From PALSA-693 sp963729695 (GTDB lineage: Bacteria; Actinomycetota; Acidimicrobiia; Acidimicrobiales; Palsa-688): a stretch of 64,000 nucleotides of DNA. Below the pieces are notes generated by a model that was not told where the DNA came from, did no database searches, and was given only the letters and a program-made list of their open reading frames with translations. The stretch spans positions 558,001 through 622,000 of the forward strand of contig CAVSOT010000001.1 in the NCBI GenBank assembly GCA_963729695.1, read 5' to 3'. This document shows, piece by piece, positions 54,255 to 61,914 of this stretch. Made by a program: the position numbers and the translations under genes. The number at the start of each line of letters is the position of its first letter. The first letter of the stretch is position 1.

Positions 54255-55325
54255 CTAGGCCGGTCCGGCGCCGGCGACGCCGGTGCGACTTCGGGTTCGA
54301 TCAGTGATGCCGGCGACCTCGGCGGTGGTTGACCCGTCTGCCGGGGTACCCGCCTCAGGAGAGGAGCGGCGATCGGCCGGCCCGGGCCCGTGATCGGCCG
54401 CCTCGTAGGCCCGGACGATGTCGGCCACGATGCGATGCCGGACCACATCGCGACGTCCCAGCCGCACCCAGGAAAGGCCGTCGATCCCGGTCAGCACCCC
54501 CTCCAAGCCGAGCAGGCCGGAGCGGCCGCCGGGAAGGTCCACCTGGGTGTCGTCGCCAGTGACGACGACCTTGGACCCGAACCCGATCCGGGTCAGGAAC
54601 ATCTTCATCTGCTCGGGGGTGGTGTTCTGGGCCTCGTCGAGAATGATGAAGCTGCTGTTGAGCGTCCGGCCACGCATGTACGCCAGCGGGGCCACCTCGA
54701 CGGTTCCGGCGTCGATCAGCCGCTTGGCTCCCTCCGTGCCGAGCATGTCGTAAAGGGCGTCGTACAGGGGTCGCAGGTACGGATCGATCTTGGCCATCAG
54801 GTCACCGGGCAGAAACCCGAGCCGCTCGCCGGCCTCGACTGCCGGGCGGGTCAGGATGATGCGGTCGACCTGCTTGGCCTGGAGCGACTGCACGGCGAGG
54901 GCCACGGCCAGGTAGCTCTTTCCCGTCCCGGCCGGGCCCACTCCGAAAGTGACCACGCTGTCCCGGATGGCATCGACGTAGCGCTTCTGGCCGCTGGTCT
55001 TCGGCCGCACCGACCGACCCCGAGCAGAGCGCAATACCTCCGCCGTCAGCACCTCGGACGGCCGCTCATCGGCCCGGACCATGTCGATGGTGCGGTGGAC
55101 GACCTCGGGATCCACCGCCTGGCCCTGTTCGAGCAGAAGCCGGAGCTCGTCGACCAGCCGAGCGGCGATCGCGGCGTCGTCACCCGCGATGGTGAACTCG
55201 TTGCCGCGGGCGTGAATCGAGGTTCCCTCGAAGGCGTCCTCCACCAGCCGCAAGTTCTCGTTGAGCGGGCCAACGAGCCGGGGCATCAGATGGTTGGGGA
55301 CAGTGACGGTGACGGTCGTGGACAC
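54255..55325 (-). CDS. phoH: PhoH-like ATPase
   Basis: A 356-residue protein. A KH-like N-terminal part precedes the PhoH ATPase domain with Walker A GVGPAGTGKSYLAVALAVQS and Walker B SSFIILDEAQNTTPEQMKMF; TRPAVEAGERLGFLPGDL is the signature of the family. It probably acts in RNA handling with YbeY, encoded next. A TAGCCT box lies 16 bases before the GTG at 55325, suggesting its own short-leader promoter in addition to read-through from the HIT gene. Confidence 0.93.
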   Translation of the reverse strand: MSTTVTVTVPNHLMPRLVGPLNENLRLVEDAFEGTSIHARGNEFTIAGDDAAIAARLVDELRLLLEQGQAVDPEVVHRTIDMVRADERPSEVLTAEVLRSARGRSVRPKTSGQKRYVDAIRDSVVTFGVGPAGTGKSYLAVALAVQSLQAKQVDRIILTRPAVEAGERLGFLPGDLMAKIDPYLRPLYDALYDMLGTEGAKRLIDAGTVEVAPLAYMRGRTLNSSFIILDEAQNTTPEQMKMFLTRIGFGSKVVVTGDDTQVDLPGGRSGLLGLEGVLTGIDGLSWVRLGRRDVVRHRIVADIVRAYEAADHGPGPADRRSSPEAGTPADGSTTAEVAGITDRTRSRTGVAGAGPA

Positions 55326-55391
55326 GGGCGAACTCGGCGTCAGGCTACTGCCTGCAACGCCTCAGTGCGGGAACCTGCGCCAAGCCGGGGC

Positions 55392-55736
55392 TCACCCGGG
55401 TGGCCACCCCATCTGGCGCCCGCCCATGACGTGCAGGTGGAGGTGGGGGACGGTGTTGACCGCGTCGTCGCCGACGTTGAAGACCAGCCGGTACCCGCTG
55501 TCGGCGATGCCCTGGGCGACGGCGATCGAGTGGGCGGCGGTGAACATCTCGGCCAGGGTCTCGGCGTGCGACTGGTTGAGCTCGGCGGCGTTGGCGATGT
55601 GCAGGCGCGGCACGACCAGCACGTGGACGGGTGCTTCTGGGTTGATGTCGAAAAAGGCATACGTCCGTGGGGTCGAGAGCGCCTCTTCGGAGGGGATCTC
55701 TTGGGCAACTATCCGACAAAAGAGGCAGTCCGCCAT
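55392..55736 (-). CDS. HIT family protein (histidine triad hydrolase)
   Basis: A 114-residue HIT protein. DCLFCRIVAQEIPSE at the start, PVHVLVVPRLHIANAAEL, and the triad TVPHLHLHVMGGRQMGW. It hydrolyses nucleoside phosphoramidates or dinucleotides. First gene of the minus-strand HIT-phoH-ybeY-CNNM-era series. It starts at ATG 55736 with a TAGTTT box seven bases upstream. Confidence 0.93.
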   Translation of the reverse strand: MADCLFCRIVAQEIPSEEALSTPRTYAFFDINPEAPVHVLVVPRLHIANAAELNQSHAETLAEMFTAAHSIAVAQGIADSGYRLVFNVGDDAVNTVPHLHLHVMGGRQMGWPPG

Positions 55737-55743
55737 CAATGCC

Positions 55744-55749
55744 AAACTA
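55744..55749 (-). promoter_or_regulatory. -10 box of leaderless HIT gene
   Basis: On the minus strand: TAGTTT, seven bases, ATG at 55736. It overlaps the opposing -10 box by two bases. Confidence 0.5.
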
Positions 55750-55753
55750 CCGT
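55748..55753 (+). promoter_or_regulatory. -10 box of the divergent plus-strand gene
   Basis: TACCGT, eight bases, GTG at 55762. Shares the TA at 55748-55749 with the HIT gene box. Confidence 0.45.
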
Positions 55754-55761
55754 GGCGCGCC

Positions 55762-56481
55762 GTGCCCCGGCCGCCGAGCGGAGACGAACTGATCGCCGCC
55801 TTCGCCGATTGGGCGGCCGGCCAACGGACCCGGGGAGCCGCGACCAGCAGGGCGCGGGAGCGCTCGCTGCGCGACCAGGCGGCAGCTTCGGCCACGTGGT
55901 CCGGTCTGCTCCTCGAACTGGCCGAGCGGCGGGACGGGGTGACGGCGACGGTGGCCGGCCGTCGCCGGCAAGGCCGGGTCATAGGCGTGGGCCGGGATTT
56001 CTGCGTGTTGGAGTCCCGTCTGGGCCGGTTTGCCCTGATTCGGCTCGAAGCCATTTCCGTGCTGGCGCCGGAGCCGGTGCCCACACCCGGCCCGCCAGCT
56101 CCGACCGGAGGGGTTGCGAGAATCACCGGTGGCGGGGTTGCGGGAGTCGCCGGTGGCGGGGTTGCGGGAGTCGCCGGCGGCAGCCGGTCCTCCGGGCCAG
56201 CCGCGGGGTCCGAAACTGGGACCCGGAGTGGCGCGGTTGGAGTTCCACCCGGGGTTGCAACCGGGGCCCGCCGACCGCCTCTCGATCTCTCCCTCGCCGC
56301 TGCCCTTTCGATGCTCGTCGACGAGCGGGCTCCCGTCACCATCATCACGACCTCCGGCGAGGAAACGTCCGGCCTCCTCGTCGCGCTGGGCGACGACGTA
56401 ATGACTATCCAGGCCGATGGGCCGGCGCGCTGGCCGACCTACGTACGCCTTGACGCGTTGGGACTCTGCGAACTTCGGTGA
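55762..56481 (+). CDS. Uncharacterised protein with central Gly/Ala repeat
   Basis: About 239 residues, no named domain recognised. The N-terminus (ELIAAFADWAAGQRTRGAAT) is helical; residues 55-95 look like a small beta barrel (VTATVAGRRRQGRVIGVGRD); a Pro/Gly/Ala linker with three 8-residue repeats follows; the C-terminus (VTIITTSGEETSGLLVALGD) resembles a second small beta module. Two Sm/LSm-like or SH3-like modules joined by a linker would fit, but this is a guess. Cytoplasmic. Divergent from the HIT operon, leaderless. Confidence 0.7.
   Translation: MPRPPSGDELIAAFADWAAGQRTRGAATSRARERSLRDQAAASATWSGLLLELAERRDGVTATVAGRRRQGRVIGVGRDFCVLESRLGRFALIRLEAISVLAPEPVPTPGPPAPTGGVARITGGGVAGVAGGGVAGVAGGSRSSGPAAGSETGTRSGAVGVPPGVATGARRPPLDLSLAAALSMLVDERAPVTIITTSGEETSGLLVALGDDVMTIQADGPARWPTYVRLDALGLCELR
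56110..56181 (+). repeat. 24-bp tandem repeat, three copies, in frame
   Basis: Three units of GGGGTTGCGGGAGTCGCCGG plus four bases, encoding GVARITGG, GVAGVAGG, GVAGVAGG in the linker of the surrounding gene. Confidence 0.9.
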
Positions 56482-56508
56482 AGCCCGCCAGACCGGGTGA
56501 GCAGGGCA

Positions 56509-56766
56509 TTAGTGGCCAGCGACGTCCTGGTGCGTCTCCCTGCCCTCCCGGGGCTTTGGCTCGGGGTACAGGTGCTCCAGGGTGCCGGGTTCGATACGCA
56601 TCCGGGTGATGAAGTCCTCGATGTCGGTCGCCTGGACGCGTATAACCCGCCCCATCTTGTACGCAGGGAGCTGGCCCTCATCTATGAACCGGTAGAGCGT
56701 CCGGAGGGTCACTCCAAGGCGCTCACATGCCTCTCTCGTGCCCATCCATTGGATCGTTTCGCTCAT
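56509..56766 (-). CDS. AlpA/excisionase-type helix-turn-helix protein
   Basis: About 85 residues. The HTH reads GTREACERLGVTLRTLYRFI, then DEGQLPAYKMGRVIRVQATD, the MerR-like fold of excisionase-family DNA-binding proteins, with a short basic tail. It is divergent from the SAF/CpaE pair with only 56 bp between starts, so it may regulate them. The ATG at 56766 has a TATCAT box six bases upstream; the open frame continues to 56820 but lacks support. Confidence 0.85.
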   Translation of the reverse strand: MSETIQWMGTREACERLGVTLRTLYRFIDEGQLPAYKMGRVIRVQATDIEDFITRMRIEPGTLEHLYPEPKPREGRETHQDVAGH

Positions 56767-56772
56767 AAGCCC

Positions 56773-56778
56773 ATGATA
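56773..56778 (-). promoter_or_regulatory. -10 box of leaderless HTH gene
   Basis: On the minus strand: TATCAT, six bases, ATG at 56766. Confidence 0.55.
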
Positions 56779-56810
56779 GCCACCGTATAGACACACAGGT
56801 GGGTTCTCGA

Positions 56811-56816
56811 TAGATT
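56811..56816 (+). promoter_or_regulatory. -10 box of leaderless SAF-domain gene
   Basis: TAGATT, six bases, GTG at 56823. The two divergent boxes are 32 bp apart. Confidence 0.55.
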
Positions 56817-56822
56817 TCATGT

Positions 56823-57593
56823 GTGCCGCGGCGGACCGTCCTGAGGATCGACGCAGGGCCCGCCGAGCAGGGCGCCAACGGCGGGCGGCCCGGCTCTGAT
56901 ACCCCTCGCGACCAGGATGTCGATGGCCGAACCCTCGGGCTGCGCCGGCGCCGGGCCCTGCCCGGAGGCCGGGCGGTGGTTGGAGGGTTCCTGGTTGCCG
57001 TGGCCGCCGTGGTCGTCTTCGCCATCGTCCTGACGGGGTCCTCGAGCCCAGGGCAACCCTGGCTGGTTGCCACCCACCCTTTGGCGGCCGGAGCTGTCAT
57101 CGGCCCAGGAGACGTGGCTCCCGCGACCATGCGCCTGGCAGGCAGCACGGCCTCCATCGCCTTCCACCAGCCGGGGACGGTCGAGGGCCGCACCTTGGCG
57201 GTCGGGCTCCAGGCTGGAGAGCTCCTCCAAGGCCCGATGCTGGTTCCGTCCAGCCGCACCCCCGCTCTCCGGCCCGTCAGCATTGCCGTCAACCCCGTAT
57301 CCCTGGCCAATCTGACCTCCGGCCAGCTGGTCGACGTGTTGGCCACCCTGGGCAGCGGCAGCGCGGCCACCGTGACCGTGGTGGCCCGGGGCGCCACGCT
57401 CATCGACCTGGTCACCTCGGGCTCGGCGTTGCTGGCGTCGGGAGGAACGGGTCAGGTCACCATCGGTGTCCAATCCCTGGCCGAAGCCGAGGCCGTCGTA
57501 CAGGCGTCACAGGCGGCGACCGTGTCCCTAGTGGCGGCTGAGCCCTCGGACGGGGTGGGGCTCGGTTCCGGTTCCGGCAGCAACCGATCGTGA
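56823..57593 (+). CDS. SAF-domain protein, CpaB/RcpC-like
   Basis: A 256-residue protein with one membrane helix (AVVGGFLVAVAAVVVFAIVL, about residues 50-70) and then a SAF domain (VATHPLAAGAVIGPGDVAPA) and LANLTSGQLVDVLATLG, as in CpaB of Flp/Tad pilus systems. The bulk should lie outside the membrane. Its stop overlaps the start of the CpaE-like gene (GTGA), so they are one operon. No pilin, CpaF ATPase or TadB/C gene is in the window. Confidence 0.82.
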   Translation: MPRRTVLRIDAGPAEQGANGGRPGSDTPRDQDVDGRTLGLRRRRALPGGRAVVGGFLVAVAAVVVFAIVLTGSSSPGQPWLVATHPLAAGAVIGPGDVAPATMRLAGSTASIAFHQPGTVEGRTLAVGLQAGELLQGPMLVPSSRTPALRPVSIAVNPVSLANLTSGQLVDVLATLGSGSAATVTVVARGATLIDLVTSGSALLASGGTGQVTIGVQSLAEAEAVVQASQAATVSLVAAEPSDGVGLGSGSGSNRS

Positions 57594-58903
57594 GCAGCGA
57601 ACGGTACGTACTGCTGGGCCTGGCTCCACCCCGAGCCGCCTGGTTCGATGCCGTCGCCCAGTGGGTCAGCTCCGCCACGATCGCGGCCGACTTCGTCAAG
57701 TGCGTATCGGCCGAGGAGGTACGAAGTCGACTGGCGTCGGGAAGACGTCACTCCGCTCTCCTCATCGACTCGGGCTCGACGGCCTTCGACCGGGACGTGG
57801 TGGACGCAGCTCGAGCCGCGTTTACCCCCGTGATCGTCGTCCGGGGGCCCCGATCTCCGGCCTACTCCGGCGGTGAGCTCGGCATCGCCGCAGAGCTTCC
57901 CGACGACTTCGCCTTGGCCGAGCTGCTCGACGTCTTGGCGGTGCACTGTCAGATGATCGGCCGCGGGGATCAACTGCCGCCCGCCTTCGAGACCGATCCG
58001 CCTCCGTTGTGGTTAGGTCAGCTCTACGTCGTCTGCGGTCCAGGCGGCACCGGTACGTCGACCCTGGCCATCGCACTGGCCCAGGCGTTGGCGGCTGATG
58101 CCCGCTATAGCCGGCGGGTGCTGCTGGCCGACCTGGCCCGGCGGGCGGACCAGGCCATGCTCCACGACGCCCGAGACCTCGGACCCGGAGTGCAAGAGCT
58201 GGTGGAGGCCCACCGCCTGACCCGACTCGAGGTCGACGAGGTGTGGCGGACCACGTTCGACGTACCCCGGCGGGGCTACCGGCTCCTGCTCGGCCTGCGG
58301 AAACCTGAAGCCTGGAGTGCGCTGCGCCCCCGAGCGATCGACGCCAGCCTGGCCGGGCTGCGGAGGTCGTTTCAGGTGGTGGTGGCCGACGTGACGGGCG
58401 ACGTTGAGGGCGAGGCGGAAGGCGGCTCGATCGACGTCGAAGAGCGCAACTACCTGGCTCGGGCGGCGTTGCTCCAGGCGACCGTCGTGCTTGTCGTCGG
58501 TGCGCCGGGCATCAAAGGGATCCACTCGCTGGCCGGGTTGCTCCGCTCGTTGGCGGACATCGGCGTGTCACCGACGCGACTGGTCCCGGTGGTCAACCAG
58601 GCTCCCCGAAATCCCCGATCGCGAGCCGAACTGGCTCGGGCTCTGGCTGCCATTCTGGCCGCCTCGGGTGGCGGAGCCGCCCTGGCCGGGCCGGTCCATG
58701 TGCCGGAGCGCAAGTTGGAGGACGTCCATCGCGACGGCAAGCCGTTGCCCACCGCAATCGCGGACCCGCTCGTGCGGGCGGTGCGCATCGTCGCCGAGCG
58801 ACAATCCGACGCAGCTTCGGCCCACGCCGGGCCGACCCGGATCGCCCCGGGGTCGCTCGGGACCTCGCCGGAGGCGGCGGAGTACGGCGCCGGCGGGCCC
58901 TGA
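57590..58903 (+). CDS. CpaE/TadZ-like MinD-superfamily protein with degenerate P-loop
   Basis: A 437-residue protein. Residues 1-120 resemble a receiver-like pseudo-domain (SALLIDSGSTAFDRDVVDAA); residues 145-400 are a MinD/ParA-type ATPase fold (YVVCGPGGTGTSTLAIALAQ, VLLADLARRADQAML, VVVADVTGD, LVPVVNQAPRNPRSR). The P-loop reads PGGTGTST: both the signature and the Walker lysine are missing, so ATP hydrolysis is doubtful. TadZ/CpaE proteins place pilus machinery at the pole. Translationally coupled to the SAF gene; transcription ends at the palindrome at 59025. Confidence 0.82.
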   Translation: MSSERYVLLGLAPPRAAWFDAVAQWVSSATIAADFVKCVSAEEVRSRLASGRRHSALLIDSGSTAFDRDVVDAARAAFTPVIVVRGPRSPAYSGGELGIAAELPDDFALAELLDVLAVHCQMIGRGDQLPPAFETDPPPLWLGQLYVVCGPGGTGTSTLAIALAQALAADARYSRRVLLADLARRADQAMLHDARDLGPGVQELVEAHRLTRLEVDEVWRTTFDVPRRGYRLLLGLRKPEAWSALRPRAIDASLAGLRRSFQVVVADVTGDVEGEAEGGSIDVEERNYLARAALLQATVVLVVGAPGIKGIHSLAGLLRSLADIGVSPTRLVPVVNQAPRNPRSRAELARALAAILAASGGGAALAGPVHVPERKLEDVHRDGKPLPTAIADPLVRAVRIVAERQSDAASAHAGPTRIAPGSLGTSPEAAEYGAGGP

Positions 58904-59024
58904 GCGCGGAACGGCCAGGCAACTCGAGTCGCAAGGGCCATCGGACGGACTCGACTCGCATGTGCCGTCGGAGGTGGAGACGTTCCTGAGCGCGAAAGGG
59001 CCGGCCGACTCGACCCTGGATTCC

Positions 59025-59070
59025 TTTTTGGTATCTAAACCGCGTATTACGCGGTTTAGATACCAAAAAA
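59025..59070. terminator. Perfect bidirectional terminator palindrome
   Basis: Two perfect 22-base arms (TTTTTGGTATCTAAACCGCGTA and complement) around one base. The arms give T-runs on both strands. It lies between the convergent CpaE-like and nucS genes, exactly where a two-way terminator is expected. Confidence 0.85.
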
Positions 59071-59282
59071 GGATCTTGCCTCGACGGTGGTCTCAACCCG
59101 CGTGAGACTCGCGAAACGGCGACGATGCCGGGCCGTTGGTGGAAACGCTTCAGTCAGGAGCCTGGAGCGCCAGTATCTTGCCGCATCTTCGACCCGGTCA
59201 CGAATGTCATCGCGTCTCTCTCCACCGGGACTGGCGCATTATCGTGCCCCGATCATCCCTGGATGCGGCGAACACCCTGTGT

Positions 59283-59981
59283 TCAACCGACAAAGAGCCC
59301 TTGATGAGCAGCGCTAAATGGCCTAAAAGAGGGTAAGGCGGCCGGTGTCTGCCCCCGGAGTTCGTCGTAGTCCACCTCGACGCACTGGATCCCCCGCGAC
59401 GCGGCCAGCACCTGGGCTTGCCGCTTGATCTGCTGCGCGGCGAAGATGCCGCGCACGGGCCGGATGCGTCCGTCGAGATCGAGCCGCTCCAGATACCGCG
59501 ACAGCTGTTCCACCCCGTCGATCTCGCCGCGTCGCTTGATCTCGACCGCGACCACCCGGCCTTCGGTGTCCCGGCACAGCAGATCAACCGGGCCGATGTC
59601 GGTCGGGTACTCGCGCCGCACCAGGCGAAGCCCCTCGACCAACGCCTCGGGGTGGGCGGCGAGCAGTTCCTGGAGGTGCGCTTCGACTCCGTCTTTTTGC
59701 AGAGCCCTATCGATCCCGAAGTCGTAACTGTGATCGGCGTGCACTTCCTCGATGGCGATGGTGAGGGTCTCGCCCTTGTTGTTCGTGACGACCCACCGGT
59801 CGGGCTCGCTGCGCAGGTGGCAGGGCGGCGACATCCAGTTGAGGGGTTTGTACGCCCGTCCGTCGGAGTGGACGGATACCGACCCGTCGGCCTTCAGCAT
59901 CAACAGCCTGGTGGCCGAGGGAAGATGGGCAGACAGCCGACCGGCGTAGTCGACCGTGCAAGTGGCAACAACGAGACGCAT
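59283..59981 (-). CDS. nucS: Mismatch-specific endonuclease NucS, frameshifted at C-terminus
   Basis: NucS/EndoMS replaces MutS-MutL in actinobacteria and archaea. The N-terminal dimer domain (MRLVVATCTVDYAGRLSAHL) and the RecB-like nuclease domain are complete: EGLRLVRREYPTDIGPVDLL, then VAVEIKRRGEIDGVEQLSRY with the catalytic D, E, K. After VDYDELRG the frame reads QTPAALPSF and runs 24 residues to a stop at 59283. One extra G in the G5 run at 59352-59356 would instead give ADTGRLTLF and a stop at 59323, the conserved clamp-binding end. So a one-base deletion, real or technical, is likely. Divergent from the TM protein. Confidence 0.93.
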   Translation of the reverse strand: MRLVVATCTVDYAGRLSAHLPSATRLLMLKADGSVSVHSDGRAYKPLNWMSPPCHLRSEPDRWVVTNNKGETLTIAIEEVHADHSYDFGIDRALQKDGVEAHLQELLAAHPEALVEGLRLVRREYPTDIGPVDLLCRDTEGRVVAVEIKRRGEIDGVEQLSRYLERLDLDGRIRPVRGIFAAQQIKRQAQVLAASRGIQCVEVDYDELRGQTPAALPSFRPFSAAHQGLFVG

Positions 59982-60084
59982 CGGAACGCCATTGTGCCCG
60001 ACGGGCGACCTCCGCGACCCGACCAGGCGGGCGACCTACCCTGGGGGCCTGACGAGTGCGCCTGAGATCCAACGCGAGGACCCG

Positions 60085-60915
60085 GTGGTGGCGTGGCCCC
60101 CACCGCTCCACGTCGCGCCCGACGCCCTCTCATCACTGCCTTGGCAGCGCGATCCGGCGATGGCCACACCCGTCGATCCGGGGATCTGGGGCCGGCCCGC
60201 CTCGTCCGGAAGAGCGGCGCGGCCCACCTGGGAGCCGATCGGATCGCCCCCGGCGCCGCCACCGGCCCGAGAGCGGCGTTCCCGACCTGACCGCACCGAC
60301 GGACCGGACGCGGCCTCCAGACCGAGCGGTACTGACAGGCGGGGCGGCCCCGTTCGCTCCTCCGGACCCGCTCAGCCAGGCACCCGCGTAGCCCCGTCCG
60401 GCGCAGGAGTTCGGCCGCTTCTGAGGCGAGGTCTCCGCCTGGTCCGACCGGGTTGGCGTTCCGCCCTCGTCGAGGTAGCCGTGGCCACAGCCATCCTCCT
60501 CGGGGTCGCCCTGGCCACCACCAGTCACCCCACCCCGGCTACTCCGCCCGCTCCTCGAGGCTCGCAAGCGTGGGCCGGCTCCGCCGTACCGACCATCATC
60601 AACCTGATCGACGACGTACGCGCCGTGCAGGATGCAACTGCAGCCGGCGCCACGCATCCCGCGTCCCAGCTCGATCAAGATGCGGCTCGGCTGCGCGTCG
60701 ACCTGGCCGCGGCCCAGGCCCTCCCTGCCCCCCCGTCGGCTTCATTCGCCAGCCATTGGGCTCAGGCCCTGACATCGCTCACCGTGGCCCAGCACGATCT
60801 GACCGCGGCACTGGCGCAACCATCAGCCGACGCCCTGGGCCAGGCTCGCAGCCAGTTGGAAACCGGCGGCAACAGCCTCCTCCAGATCGCAGAGGCGATC
60901 CAGACCGCCGGTTGA
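60085..60915 (+). CDS. Hypothetical single-TM protein
   Basis: About 276 residues. A long Pro/Arg/Ser-rich N-terminus precedes one membrane helix (ALVEVAVATAILLGVALATT), then an Ala/Thr/Pro linker and a helical outer part (DDVRAVQDATAAGATHPASQ to LGQARSQLETGGNSLLQIAE) that looks like a small coiled domain. No family recognised. GTG 60085 has GAGGA upstream; a CTG at 60049 six bases after TACCCT would be a leaderless alternative. Confidence 0.6.
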   Translation: MVAWPPPLHVAPDALSSLPWQRDPAMATPVDPGIWGRPASSGRAARPTWEPIGSPPAPPPARERRSRPDRTDGPDAASRPSGTDRRGGPVRSSGPAQPGTRVAPSGAGVRPLLRRGLRLVRPGWRSALVEVAVATAILLGVALATTSHPTPATPPAPRGSQAWAGSAVPTIINLIDDVRAVQDATAAGATHPASQLDQDAARLRVDLAAAQALPAPPSASFASHWAQALTSLTVAQHDLTAALAQPSADALGQARSQLETGGNSLLQIAEAIQTAG

Positions 60916-60989
60916 CGTCACGATGGAGCGGCGGACTCGGCGACCTCGCCGACCGCATCATCTGGCCACGGCGGTCAGGGCCTTATGAG

Positions 60990-61502
60990 CTACACCACCG
61001 GGCCCCTCAGTGCGGCGGCCAAGCTGACGAAGAGATTCCGGCTCTCGAATCTCCACTGTCCGTCGACCTTGCGCAACTGATCTCGGTAGTAACCATTGCC
61101 CATGACTTGCTCTGCATCGTTCTCTGTCTGGGCCAGAACGGAACGCAGATAGCACCGCATTTCCGCTCGATCCCCCTCACCGGAGATGATCACATTGTCG
61201 ACATAGTGAAATCCGGCCCGGGCGCGCGCCTGTTGGGCCCGCTCGGCATACGCACGGAGCTCTGAGCGCCCGGCAACCGAGACCGACGGCTCGGCACTGA
61301 CGCGTGCGCTGCCTCCAACCGATTGCGGATCATCATGGGCCGGAACGCCGATCCCAGGGTCTACCCACACCTTGAACTGCCCCTCCGGGACGAAGACCTC
61401 GGCCCACGCATCCGCGGCGTCGGGCAGCCGATTGTCAATCGCCCAGTTGTATTTGGCCAGCAATTCCAAGATCAAAAACCGGTCGTCGGCGCTCAGAGCC
61501 AT
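60990..61502 (-). CDS. NTF2/SnoaL-like protein
   Basis: A 170-residue single-domain protein: DRFLILELLAKYNWAIDNRL and DAWAEVFVPEGQF at the front, GFHYVDNVIISGEGDRAEMR and YYRDQLRKVDGQWRFESRNL at the back, the usual pattern of the SnoaL-like/ring-hydroxylating small-subunit-like fold. GGAGG lies upstream of ATG 61502. Function could be isomerisation, dehydration or hydroxylase-partner binding. First of three such genes here. Confidence 0.83.
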   Translation of the reverse strand: MALSADDRFLILELLAKYNWAIDNRLPDAADAWAEVFVPEGQFKVWVDPGIGVPAHDDPQSVGGSARVSAEPSVSVAGRSELRAYAERAQQARARAGFHYVDNVIISGEGDRAEMRCYLRSVLAQTENDAEQVMGNGYYRDQLRKVDGQWRFESRNLFVSLAAALRGPVV

Positions 61503-61914
61503 AGGTATTTCCCCTCCATAAGGTTCAATAGTCAGTGACCACCACGTGCTAGGACGATTCGTCGCCGCCTCAGCCAGCATTGACCAAGGTCAATGTCCCG
61601 AAGTTGAGAAGGCGAACGACCTCGCCGAGCACAGATATCGGTCCCTGCGATAGTCACTCCAATCTCAGCCTAGGCATTCACCCACTCGCCCGCAACCGAG
61701 GCTAACGGTAGGCTGAGATGATGAGCAATCACGCGGAATGGCCAGGATCGCCTGGCCTCGGCAGGCGCAGGTTGTGTTAGCGTTGATCGACCATTTACAA
61801 ATGGCGACGGGATCGTTTCGGGATCTCGATTTCCGATTTCGGGCCGTCGTACCATCTTCCATTCTCGACCGGGCTCGGCGAGGTGACGCCGACGATCAAG
61901 ACGTGAGGTGACGG
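61503..61914. other. Divergent promoter region between SnoaL-like genes
   Basis: No supported gene. A GAGGTGACGG lies directly before the ATG at 61915. Confidence 0.4.

Noticed and set aside
54390..56453. 687-residue plus-strand open frame
   Set aside because: Antisense to phoH and HIT, with no domain character.
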